A DNA stretch of 64,000 bases. Origin: Congeria kusceri. Lineage: Eukaryota; Mollusca; Bivalvia; Myida; Dreissenidae. Below the pieces are notes generated by a model that saw only the letters and a list, made by a program, of their open reading frames with translations, was not told the origin of the DNA and did no database searches. Numbering within the stretch: position 1 is the first letter of the stretch; each line of letters begins with the position of its first letter. Positions 13,601-26,500 of the stretch are shown here, piece by piece. A program made the position numbers and the translations under genes. The stretch is taken from contig CM051028.1 in assembly GCA_027627225.1 (NCBI GenBank), forward strand, positions 16,247,201 to 16,311,200, given 5' to 3'.

Positions 13601-14073
13601 TCACAATGCCGGTGTAGTTGTACACTGTGTGCTAATCAGAGTTATTTTCAGGTATTATTCGATGCATTTGACAATTTCGATTCTCAAAACACGCCACAAG
13701 ACAAAAGTTTATATTGACTTACCTGTATATTTAGTGATTTCCTCCAGAAATTCCAAAATTATGGATTTATTACGTGACATAAATATGTTATGACTCTGGT
13801 TGACTTTCGATACGGGGTTGGCTTCAGTGAACAGGTCTAGTCAGTATATACACTGTTCGCTGAAGTTTCTTTAGCTAACGGAACACTAACTACTTTTTAG
13901 GGGTTTGACTTATTGCAAAAAGACATTGGAATTTGGAGACTGGAGTTGATTGTAAGAAAGTTTAGTGGGAATATATTTTTCTTGCCCTTTCACACGAATT
14001 ATTGTTTGTTTCAATTGGCTTACAATATTTTGATGAGGTATTTATACTTGTAAGCCCTGGGAAAACATTGAGA
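10666..14073. other. Intergenic, no supported gene
   Basis: Low-complexity AT-rich sequence. The motif GCCCCCACACCCCCGCT occurs twice (near 12338 and 12591), so part of this is a dispersed repeat. On the minus strand around 11180-11390 there is a broken stretch that reads somewhat like protein, but with stops and no recognisable family; it is not called as a gene. Confidence 0.35.
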
Positions 14074-14075
14074 TA

Positions 14076-14702
14076 CTTTTTATATGGGGCAATGTTTTCA
14101 TGACGGGCTATACCGGGGAAATGACCATTTATGTGGTGGAAAGTTTTCCTTCTTTGTCTATATTGTTCTGACAGGAATTTGGTTGCATCTTTTACGTTTC
14201 GAAATTACATAGTTATTGTGAACAGATCGCAATAAAAATTACAAACCTGGACAAAATAACCATTCCTAAAATCCTAATTAATGTACCAGGAATATTTGTA
14301 TGATAACACTTTCATTTTGGATGCCTGAGCAAATTAAACGTACTCACTATTGCATTTTAAAAAACATCTCGCTGTCCTCCACTGTGTAAACTTTAATCAA
14401 TATTCTGCTACGCGGTAGAAGTGTCTTTCTATTGTTCAATCTTAGGATAGCCTCACTCTGATTGGTTGAAGTGCTAAATGAGGCTGCCATTTTGGGAATT
14501 TCTACATATATGTAATAGATACACAAGTTTAAATCGGAATTAAATCATATATAAGGTAAATTTGTTTATGTAAAGTACATCTATTAATAACTTTATTGTA
14601 GCAAGTTATAGGAATATCTGAAATTTAAACTTTCAAGTTTCCACCACATAAATGGTCGTTTGTCTATGAGACATTCCAGCGAATTTAGTCCCATATAAAA
14701 AG
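14076..14702. mobile_element. MITE with TA flanks (Tc1/mariner-like)
   Basis: The left end CTTTTTATATGGG matches the right end CCCATATAAAAAG as an inverted repeat. Further in, GACCATTTATGTGGTGGAAA (about 14119) faces TTTCCACCACATAAATGGTC (about 14638). A TA dinucleotide flanks each side (14074-14075 and 14703-14704), as expected of Tc1/mariner insertion. No transposase is encoded. Confidence 0.6.
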
Positions 14703-15414
14703 TAGCACTAAATTGGTTGCACATCTGATTTTTTCGACTATTGATGAGGTAGCTTAAACCTCATTATTTAATGCATATTTAATCAATTTTTGCAGTTTTT
14801 TCATATTATACGGGAAAACCAAGGGCGCGTTACACCTTTTTTCCACCTATAAGTAACATGTGTTTGTAAAATACAACCTACTCATTTCCAATACCTAATG
14901 ATTTAAAAATATATGTCCCGGAAGTGTCAGTCACGATCAGATCCTTCTGGTTTAAGGATTTTCTGCATAGGTTCTGTGTTACAGTAACGATAACAACGCT
15001 AAGTGCACCTGCTAACAGGGAACCAAATTCTTTTTTAACCCAAAGAAATTGTAACAGAAAGTTAATAGGTGTAAATACAACACCAAAGTTCCATGAAAAG
15101 ATAACATAGAAACTTGTTTGCCAATATAAATCTAGATTTACATCTAATCGATCATTAGTTTTTCATACTTGTCCTTTTTTGAAAGAAACATTATTATTTA
15201 TATAGATCTACCATGTATATAAAGGTAATATTACTTCAGGCTGCAATATAAATTGAAGGTTTACCAAAGATTTCAAGAACAAACCTAGCTACATGTATTG
15301 TATGGAATGAATGGTCTTTGTAAAAACAGCGAAGAAAATGAACTGTTACATAAACCAATCATTAATAATAAAACCAACACTAAACTTGGTCTAAATTAAG
15401 CATTGCTTGAAAAG

Positions 15415-15500
15415 ACAAAATCAATCATTTACAAAATCAATCATTTACACAATCAATCATTTACAAAATCAATCATTTACACAATCAATCATTAACAAAA
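15415..15500. repeat. 16-bp minisatellite
   Basis: About five head-to-tail copies of ACAAAATCAATCATTT with A/C variation at one position. Confidence 0.8.
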
Positions 15501-16084
15501 TCATGATAATATGTAGAACTTAAACAGTGATTTTTTTCGCTAATGTTAGTACCGATTAAAGGCAGCTTCCCCTGACAAAATATCCTCCACTTTTCCCCAA
15601 ATTGTCCATTTTCTTCCCCCAAGTAATTTATAGTATTTTACAGGTGGGTGCATAAATAGAAAAGCAATTATTGAAGAATTATTGTCACAACAGAAGTTCA
15701 GTTGATGGAAAATTTGAATATATTAATCTTTAAAAAAGCAAAATTTCATGCTTTTTTAACACATTGCATAAAACATTCCCTATTTTGAAATTTGTCGCGC
15801 TAAAGTTCCCTTTTTCATGGACACAGGCAGGTAGGAAATTAAAAAACACTCACTGTTAAAAAACCCACAAACAACAGCTTGCATGGTTCAATATTAGCCA
15901 ATTTCAATTCAAAATCGTTCAAAACCTTACATTTGCTGCAATAACATATAACTGTTGGGTGTCCCCAAAATTAGGTAGTGCCTAAAATCATATTAAGCAT
16001 TTATATGATATATAGTATATACTAGAATTGGCAAAACAACACAACAGGTTGATTCATATTCAACACCCCGTTACACAGATGAAA

Positions 16085-16615
16085 CATTTCAACTTAATGG
16101 ACACAATAGAGACTCTCTATTGAATAGAGATTTCACTTTTCATTAAATCTTGACCAAACGTGCACAGTTTGTGTATGACCATAAAATCTCGGCGAAGTTC
16201 GATAATGGGCCAGATTGGTGTCACAGTCAGACCAGGAACACCAGAGTTATTGCCCTTTTTTCATGAGAAAAACTGCAAAATGGACTTTGTGCAACATACA
16301 TGGACACAATTGAGACTCTCTATTGAATAGAGACTTCATTTTTCATATGATCTTGACCAAACTTGCACAGTTTGTGTATGAGCATAAGTCCAAAAGATTG
16401 AGGTACAAACACCAGAGTTATTGCCCCTTGATTTTGATAACAAATGTAATAAATGGACCATGTATGAAGGATGGAGATTTTTTAGTCTAATCTTGATCAA
16501 ACTTGCACTGTTTGTGTATGACCATAATGTCTCAGTCGAAGTCAAATATGGACCAGATCAGACCAGATTAGACTAGGAATACCAGAGTTATGGCCCCTTG
16601 TTTGGGAAAAAACCC
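16085..16615. repeat. Array of three ~170-bp diverged repeats
   Basis: Three successive units share TCTTGACCAAACTTGCACAG, TTTGTGTATGACCATAA and ACCAGAGTTATTGCCCC. The same core sentence recurs near 47530-47790, so this is a dispersed family. The short reading frames over it are chance. Confidence 0.7.
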
Positions 16616-17540
16616 ATGTTTCAATTACAAGCATTAAAGCCACAATCAGGGAAACAACCAATATACGCTTTGAGACTTAAACTCATTTGATATTATAAAT
16701 ACGTAAAAAATGCCAGATTGCTTAAAGATTGGTCAATGTTTAACTGATAGTCACAGATACGGAATATTACGCTAGTCAATTGTTCCAGAAGTATGTATTA
16801 GTCGAGTGCCTTGTGTGATGACGTATCACATGAGAGGCGGAGCCTCGACTGTGATATGAAATAACGCAAGCCACGATACTTAATACATACTAGTGTAATA
16901 TTCCTTTTATTATATACCACGATAAACTTCAAATGTGCATTTGCCTTATTTTATTTGTTTAAAAACTACAATAATGACTTATCATTGTAGGTGTAGATAA
17001 TATTTGTTTACATAACTTTATGATGACATCATTAAAAAAGTAGTCCAGCTAGTATGGTAATACGGGATCATAAAAATAGCGAGTAGCAAAATACTGGATT
17101 TTGTTTCTGTCGCTATATGTATTTCACTGATTGATAAAGCATTAATTTTGTTAAGATTTTAAACAGGTATAGCAAGCTGAATATGACACGTGACCTGCAG
17201 TACTTTTATCGCATCATTCATGCATGGTTGTAAAATGGTGGGCATAAAATAAAGTTGTGTGTTACAGTTTTATTCAGTTTGCGTACTTCCGACAATCAAC
17301 TAATGTAAATGGCGTAACATAATTTCAAGCACTCAATTTAATCACCCAGTACTCATTATTTAATTAATGATGGGGAAATACTAAATTCTGGTAAAATCTT
17401 TACCTGTTGCACTGTGTAATAATATTTTTGACATCAACATGCTGCTTCAAACTAAGATATCCTGATGCTGCAATAGTTCTGTTCAGAAATTTAAGGTTTA
17501 CAGTAGAAACCACTAACCAGTCATATATTTTGCAGGAACT

Positions 17541-20500
17541 ATGGAAGAGCCAGAGCCAAAGAAATTGAGGCTTGCTAGTGACAACTCACAATCAACTGTC
17601 AATCAGAGTGGTGAAACTCTTGAATATGAATTGGAAATCCAAGATAATGAAGATGTTGATGATGATACTGTTGTTGTTGGTAAAAATCACATTGTGAGTA
17701 AAGACCATACATATCATGAGTATAGCAAACACGATGTTAATGATGAAGCAGAACAAAATCCCAGTCAGAAACATGAAGAATCTGTTAAGAATGGTTATAA
17801 GCATGGTGAAGAATGCAGTTCTGAACATCTTAATGGGGTAGATATAGAAAGATCTAGTCTGATGAAAATTGAGTCTGTGAAAGAAGATGCTGTCACAATA
17901 TCAAATGTTATTCCTAATACAGATTTGGTTGAAGTGTACAAAAAGATATTGGCTAGAAGAAATGTAAAGCACAGAGTAGATCTAGTAACTATGGAACTTT
18001 TGGAAGATGCAAACACTAATGCAAATGAGGTAGTAAGCAGTCCTAGTGATGAAATATTCAAAGATGTAGCAGAAATTTTAATGAAATTTCCAAATGTTGA
18101 TCCAAGTTACATTTATGATTTGCTGGAAAAGAATGAAGCCAGGCAAGATAGAGTTGAAATCGTTGTTGCCAAACTTGGGAAGGAACCACCAGAGAAAGGT
18201 TCCAATAATGTTTCAATAGCAAATACTCCTCCATCAAGCATGTCAGAATCTGCAACAAGCAATGAAAGTAAGAAAAGTGATCCTTTTAGTGATCCAGAAT
18301 TCAGACAAAATCCGTTGTATAAAGATTTGAGAACATTGAGGAAAGTATTGCCTGCCATAGACCCAAATGAACTGTATGCTTACTTAGAGGCGCATTTTGA
18401 TAAGCCAAATTGTGTTCAGATAGTGATTGATGAGCTGACAAAGTCTGAAAGTCAGGAGTCTCTACCAGTTGATGACAGTCAGTCAATTCAAGAGACCGAT
18501 AAAGGGAAGGCACCAATGACAACAGAAGACAAAGTGCAAGCAGATCTCAAGGAACTAAAAGAAATTTTTAGGGACTGTGACCCAAGTTTTCTTTACGAAA
18601 AGCTTGTTATGCTATATAACGACACTGACAGAGTGATGAAAGTTGCCTCAGAGTTATTTGAACATAAAGACTATCCAAAAATAGAGGAAACCGATGGCGT
18701 AAAATCTGGAAAGACAAATCCGAAGGAAATACAATTTGACATGAAAGGATTTTTGGTCAAGTTTCCAGATCCATTTAATTACTTTGAAAATACAGAGAGG
18801 ATAGTAAGTGAAAGTTACAAAGAACATGCGCTGATTTATGTGAAGAATACATACCCGTTTCTGAAAGATGGCTACTTAAAGAAGATTCTCAACAGTCACA
18901 ACTATCACCTTCTACCTGCTGTTACAGAGATTGACATGGCTGTGAAGGATGCTATTGGTAATATTAAGTTTTTATTTTTAACTGACTTTGATCGAATCAA
19001 GTTGTGTTTTGTTTTATTTCTGCCATCTGCTGTATTCAATATTGTTTATTCTAACATAATACTCGCTAATTTTTCTATATACAAAGAACAAAATTGTCGT
19101 TATTAAACTACCAAATAAACAACGCCAAAAGTAGTCCAGATTCTGAGCGTAGAATAGTAAAATGTAGTTCTCATTACAATTGCAAAAATATTTGTCAAAT
19201 TATATTAGAATCTAAATAATGTTTGCATTATCGTTGTTTCTCGGCCAAAAAACAACTCTTTGTCGTTCTGATGCATGGCTAGCGCCCTCATGGTTTAATT
19301 CCTACGCATCAGAACTCCAAATCGTTATATATTGGCCAATAAACCACAATAAATCAAAAATTATTTCTTAAATAAACACTGTCACAGTGTTTTTAAGCCA
19401 CTAGCACCTATTGATGTCGGAGGCATATAGTGATTGGCCTGTCTGTCCGTGATTCCGTCCATACGAGGTTAATTAGAATTTACTGTTTCGTCTAGCACCA
19501 ACACTGCTTACTACCACACTTAGATACTTATACAGTTTTTGCTTATGACCATTCCAAATCCACCCATATCACCCAACCTCAATTTGACCTTGACCTTCTT
19601 CTAATTTGGACTTGGAATAATTCAAATGGACTATTTCTTGGTTAACTAGATTTTACTGTTTCGTCCAGCACCAACACCGCTTACTACAACACTTTGATAA
19701 TTAAACAGTTGTTGCTTATGACCAATATTAATCCACCCATATCACCCAACCTCACTTTGACGTTGAACTTGACCTAATTCGGATTTCAAATGGGCTGTCT
19801 AGCACCAACTGGGGCCATCTCTGTTTAACACAGCCTCTTGTTTTCTTCTACATTTATTACAATACATGTACATCAATTTTTTCTTTAAATGCTGCGTATA
19901 CTTTTAAACAGAATCTTTTGATACTGACAGTGTTGTTTTTTTATGGCCAAGTTGGCGCCGAAATTCGGCCCCATTCCCCTGCTAAAAAAGTATATATTTT
20001 TCCCCTATACTTACCTTATAATTCCCCTCAGAATGTAAGCTTTATTTTGAAAAAAAACTTTATCAAAATTGGACAAAAATTGACTAAGATAGGGGGATTT
20101 TCGTAAACAATCTCAGCAATTTTTTATCAAACCAAGTTTGTGCATAAACTTAGTTAACATTTGTAGCAAAACAACTGATTAATTTTTTTTGTAACAAAGT
20201 AGAATATAAAAATGTAATAATGCTTTTCTACGAAAACCATTCCCCTTTTGCCGTAAAATTTCCCGCCTGAAGGGCCCCGCCACCTTTCCCCCAAAGGTGA
20301 AACAAACACTGACTGATCTGGTTTACATGCCTCTAAGATCACAATTACAACACCACCTAAACATTCTAAGCCAGTATTTGAGTGAAACCGGTAATCCATA
20401 GTTACATGTATGCAAGTATGTAATACTATTGCATTTTGGACAGGTGACCGTCAATCTAAGAAGCGTCGATCTACACCAAGAGATTTGCTGGATTTCCCAG

Positions 20501-23500
20501 ATGTTGCAGATGAACCATTCTTTCAGGAAATGCTGTTTTGCCAGCACAAGCAGCAAGTGAAAGGTAAGTCGATAGTGGTTTAGGGTCTTCAAACCGTGAT
20601 TCCATTGTGAGCAGCTGGTATGAAGTACTCATGTTTGAATGTTACAGTGTTATTAAGATGCTGGATTTATAGGTGGACCAGAGGTTTGAAAGGAAGGGAA
20701 GTGACCAAGGCCCTATGATACCCTTGTTATCAGGGACAGCAAATTTATGTGAAATACACTTTTGGAGACAGTGCATAATTTTAAAGAAATTATGCTAGGG
20801 GAAGATGCATTTATAAAGCCTCCGCTTTAAAAATGCCAAAAAGATCTGGGTGTTCATCTGTAGTGATATGCTGTGCATGCATTGTACTGTATATGTGACT
20901 CAGGGCATTAAAACAGTATAATATATTTAATATTCATTTAGATTACCTTCGTGAAAGACGGCATCTAAGAGAGCAGAAGCTTCAGGTTGCAAGAGAGACC
21001 AGGGAGCTGATGGAATGTGGCTGTTGCTATGACGATGAGTGTTTGTTTGAAGACATGGCGGCCTGCGCTGATGGCCACCTCTTCTGCAAGCAGTGTGTTA
21101 TCAGGTCCACAGAGGCAGCTGTGGGAGAAGGGAGGACCGTGTTTAAGTGTTTGACAGGTGGGTGCAAGAAGTTACTGTTGTGAGTTGGAAAGAAATAAAT
21201 ATCATCATTATGTCAATAAGATGATGGTCAAGAATTCTTCATAAAATAAAAAAACTTTTGACGTTATTGACAATAAGTCTAAGTTCATAATTTCAATCTT
21301 TTCAATCTGGATGGATCAGTAAATAAATATCACACCCCATAGAGGGTGATACAACGTATTGTCAACCCGAGAATGGTATTGAGAACTGAGGCATGTAATA
21401 TTTATGTTACTATACCGAACAATGAAAGCAAGGGAACATATGCAAGATTACTTTAATTATTTAATCATCAACTGAATTGACTAGCTTGTTTATCGAATTT
21501 CATCAAGGGCCGGAAGTAAACACATTTTAATAAGAGCTCAACGAGTAGGAGTTGATTTTTGTATACCATGGCTTCCCTTGATTTAGGGAAAACCCTTGTT
21601 CTATTTTTATCTGCATGCAAGAGTGACATTATACTGTAGCATGGGACATTATACAGATATTTCATTAGCATTTGGGAACAGACAAATTATTTTCCTGAAG
21701 TAGAGGAGGCAACTTTTGAACTGTTAAAAAATGTTGCCCCCAATACTGAAGGGAACAATTTGACTGTTCCCAAATTACTATGCAATATCTGTTTGATTAC
21801 CTACTTCCAATAATAAATAAAAGACAACTGTTAATTTTTTTATTGTCCATAAAAACTTAACGTTACAATAGTTGTGACTCAAAACTACAGAATAGAACAA
21901 TCATTAACCTGGGTCCTGCTTGTAACAGTCAGTAGCAGTCAGTGTTTCCAAAAAGTTGCATTGCGCAATGTTCTGTGCAAGTTGCTCCCCTTTGTATAAT
22001 GATGAGGGCAACATAACAAAATTGTGACACCGCAGTGTTATGCCATTTTTGATGTTGTTATAGTTTTCATTGTTTTATGAAAACTGTATAGTCTGGGTAT
22101 GTATTTCAAATGGCATTGCAATTTTGTATTGCATTTTGTAAACGTATTTTCACATATTGTATGTGTTGAGCGAAATAAACCGAAACTGAAACAAAACAAA
22201 ACCATGAAACATCGCGAAAAGTTGCCTGTTGGGAGGAGCTTGTTTAAAAAAGTGGTAAACAGTTAAAAACGCTTAATTATCATTTACATAATAAAGTAGG
22301 TAATACAATAAATTAGTTGGTGCTATGTATATGGAAATTTAACATGGGCTAGTTATGTGAGGTATAATATTATTGATTGAGTCCTTCTATTTCTGAATTA
22401 AAAATATTGCACACATTTGTCTTCTAATTTTGCTCTTGAACAGGTTCCTGTGAGAGTGTGTTCCCCCTGTACACACTGCAGGACGTGCTGGCGCCCTCTC
22501 TGTTCTCGCTGGCGCTCCGTAAGCTGCAGGAGGAGGAGCTACGACAGGCCGACATCGCCGACCTCGTGTCATGCCCCTTCTGCTCCTTCGCGACCATCAT
22601 GCCAAATCAGGAGGACCGCGTGTTCAAGTGCTTGAACCGGGAATGTCTCAGGGAATCATGCAGGTATTATATGAAGATTTGCATTGGACTCTATAATGCA
22701 TTATTATGCCATTATAGCAGACATGTATAAATCATGCCCAATCATGAGGACCGCGTGTTCAAGTGCTTGAACCCGGAATGTCTCCGGGAATCACGCAGGT
22801 ATTATATTATGAAGAATTAAGTCGTTTTCTATGAAGCATTATAGCAGAAATGTATGCATCATGCAATATCAGGCGGGCTGCATGTTCCAAGTGCTTATAC
22901 CCAGAATCAATCAGGTATCATATGTAGAACCAGCAATTGTTTTTTCACTGCTTTTGGAATGGGTACGGTACCCATCAAATTGGGAATTTTGTATTGTTAA
23001 GTCTTGAAATTGGGAAAATTAAAGAATTCATGATTCATTAATAACTTAAAATAGTGTTGTAATGGCTGAATTTGTTATTTTAATGGTGTTTATTTATAAT
23101 CATTCAAGAAATTTCATGATTTACAGCTTAGATTTACATTTCCTATTTATTTAGGATTTTGTCAATTCTGATTTGAGATTTTTTTAATATTCCAATTGGG
23201 AAAAATAAACCATAGTTGGCATTGGGCATGGGTCCTTTTACTGGACCCTGTTAAATAAGGAAAAGAATCACTGAGAACTGGGTTGGTGCACTAATGCACT
23301 GCAACTCTGCTATATTGTGTTCCATTATTTTGCGTTGTCCCTTGACCCCAACTTTGAAACTTTAGTAAATAAATCTAGTTTGGTCTGGTCTGGTTTTTGC
23401 ACCTACATGTATATTGCTACTCTCACTGACACCTGTGTAGTGTGCTTGACCTGCTTAATATCAATGTTTAACAGTTTGATGTCATCAGCATATATCGAGA

Positions 23501-26500
23501 GTTCCACCCACTCACAGCACTTTAGGAGGAATTTACATAACTTTTTAAAAATCTTTATAGGTTCCTTTGGTCTGTGAGATTGAAATTTCATTAAATTTAC
23601 TGGACTATGTTGTATTACACAGAAACGAATATCTTTTTATCTATAATACCCTTTTGTATTTGTAGATAAAAACAGTTTTTATGAAACAGTAATTTAAATT
23701 ACCAAAGTATGCGACAAGACTTGTTATTGCCTGATAAAATTCTGATGAGTTTGTTAGTTCGACTATTCACTGAATAGTTCGAGCTGTACTACACATGTAC
23801 TCACCCATTTGTGGGCGTCTGCATAATGGTATGGTTAAGGTTTGCGTGCAACAAGTACATATCTCTGTAACTACTACAGATGTTCAATTGAATTCCTAAC
23901 ATGTCTTATGGGTAATTATGTAAGGTCACTGACCAAAACCAATTACTCTGACTTGCAATTTAGCAGAATTATTCCCTTTTTTGGTATTTAAAAAATTCAG
24001 GTTAAGGTTTGCATACAAGTAAATATCTCTGTAGCTACTACAGATATTCAGCTGAATCTTCACACAGGTCTTCATGGTCATAATATAAAGGTCACTGGCC
24101 AAAGCCCATAACTGTGACCAGCATTTTAGCAGAATTATGTCCCTATTTATACTTAGAAATATTAAAGTTTGGGGGCAAGTACATATCTCTGCTCTGTAAC
24201 TACTACAGATATTTTAATTGAAACTTCACAATTGTCTTCGGGGTCATTATGTAAGGTCAAGGTCACTGACATAATGATATATTATCAAAGCGGAATTACT
24301 TATAGTCAAGCTTGCTGTCCTTGTAAATAAACTAGTTTGTGTAAATTAAGACTAATTTAATATTTCAGTATTTGAGTTACAAACATTTAATGGAGAGTAT
24401 TTTTGTCGAAGCCAGTTCTTTCCTGTTAAAATACACCAAAGAAAAAAAATGAAGAAGACTAGTTTTTTGTGAACATTGAAATTGTCTAGATGAAAAGATT
24501 TCATCTGTAATTTAATTTGATACTATAATTTGGAGTCTCAGTCAGGCTAGTGATGGGACGATGATTGGAAGAAATTACTTAGCGGCGTGTACAATTTGTT
24601 TGATGTTGATTATCAATGTCATAGTTGCAAAATTGATCATTGCATTCAACACGGGATATAAGGACTAAGATGCGAGTTACGTATTTTAGACAAAATCATT
24701 TTTGTATTATTTTACAGTTTTTCCATGTTAAATGTACTTGTTTTATATTTCTTTTATATGGTCAAAATTGATAAGCAATTGTTTATTAAAAAAAGTTATG
24801 TTATTAAACTTATTATTTATTTGTTTACATTTATTTATGCACAAAGAAAAAAATATCATTATTTAAGTATTTTTAGCTCGACTATTCGAAGAATAGGTGA
24901 GCTTTCCTACTACTGTCGGCGTCCGCGTCCGCGTCTGAATTTGGTTAAAGTTTTATTCAAAAGTCTTGTAACTTCAAAACTACGTAAGTTATTCACTTGA
25001 AACTTGGAATATACCTTTGTCATCAACTCCAGTTTCAGGGGCAACATTCTCCATAACTCTGTTTTGTATTTTGACAGAGTTATGCCCCTTTTTCACTCAG
25101 ATTTTCTGGTTAAAGTTTATATTCAAATGTTTTGTAACTTCAAAACTACATAAGTTATTCACTTGAAACTTGGAACTAACCTTTGTCAACAACTCCAGTG
25201 TCAGGAGCAACATTCTCCATAACTCTGTTTTGTATTTTGACAGTTTTATGCCCCTTTTTCACTTAGATTTTCTGGTTAAAGTTTCTATTAAAATGTTTTG
25301 TAACTTCAAAACTACATAAGTTATTCACTTGAAACTTATAATTTACCTTTGTCATCAACTCCAGTATCAAGGGCAACATTCCCCATAACTCTGTTTGTAT
25401 ATGACAGAGTTATGCCCCTTTTTCACATAGATTTTCTGGTTAAAGTTCATATTCAAAAGTTTGGTAACTTCAATACTACAAAAGCTATTCACTTGAAACT
25501 TGGAATGTGAACATTCCCCATAACTCTATTTTGTATTTTGATAGTTATGTCCCTTTTTCACATAGATTTTCTGTTTAAAGTTTATATTCAAAAGTCTTGT
25601 AACTTCAAAACTACATAAGTTATTTACTTGAAACTTGGAACTAACCTTTATCATCAACTCTAGTACCAGGGGCAACATTACCCATAACTCTATTTTGTAT
25701 TTTGAGAGGATTATGCCCCCTTTTCACTTAGATTTTCTTTTAAAGTTTATATTCAAAAGTTTGGTAACTTCAAAACTACATAAGATATTCACTTGAAACT
25801 TGGAACTAACCTTTGTCATCAACTCTAGTATCAGGGGCAACATTACTCATAACTATGTTTTGTATTTTGACAGAGTTATGCCCCTTTTTCACATAGATTT
25901 TCTTGTTAAAGTTTATATTCAAACGTTTTGTTACTTCAAAACTACATAAGTTATTCACTTGAAACTTGGAACTAACCTTTGTCATCAACTCTAGTATCAG
26001 GGGCAACATTACCCATCATTATGTTTCGTATTTTTACAGAGTTAGCCCACATTTTACCTAGACTTTGTGGTAAAGTTTTTGTTCCAAACATTTATAAACT
26101 ATACAAGGCTTCACTTAAAAATTTTGTATTTTATGTATTTTAACAAATTTATGCCCCTTTCACTATCCAAAATATGTACCAACTGAAATACTTCGAATAG
26201 TCGAGCACGCTGTCCTCTGACAGCTCTTGTTCTACATAAAATGAATAGAAAAATGTATAATACAAAATAATATTTGAAACCGATTATAATCGGTAAGATC
26301 GTATCGGAACTGGCAACCGATTCCAACCTGACAATCGATTGCAATTTTGAACCGATGTCCCAACCCTTAGCTAGGCCATGGTTGAACAGATTATTAATAT
26401 AATCTCAACTGCAAACTTATATTTGCAGGCTATGTAAGGAGCCAAACCATGTACCACTGCGATGCAACGAGGTGGAGAAGCAAGGGGTGACCAACATAAG

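Larger units (their letters stand above)
14705..17540. other. Upstream of RNF216-like gene; repeats and probable 5' region
   Basis: Contains the two repeat blocks listed separately (15415-15500 and 16085-16615). No coding exon is supported. The first coding exon downstream is preceded by a splice acceptor (TTTTGCAG, ending 17535), so at least one 5' UTR exon of the ligase gene should lie here or further upstream; it could not be located. Confidence 0.4.

Noticed and set aside
12900..13900. Possible TIR element from repeated TAACGGAACA
   Set aside because: The two copies are direct, not inverted, and no flanking duplication was found.
15415..15500. CRISPR array
   Set aside because: 16-bp units are contiguous with no spacers; it is a minisatellite in a eukaryotic genome.
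17592..18522. Several minus-strand frames opposite RNF216 exon 1
   Set aside because: They are shadows of the plus-strand coding exon.
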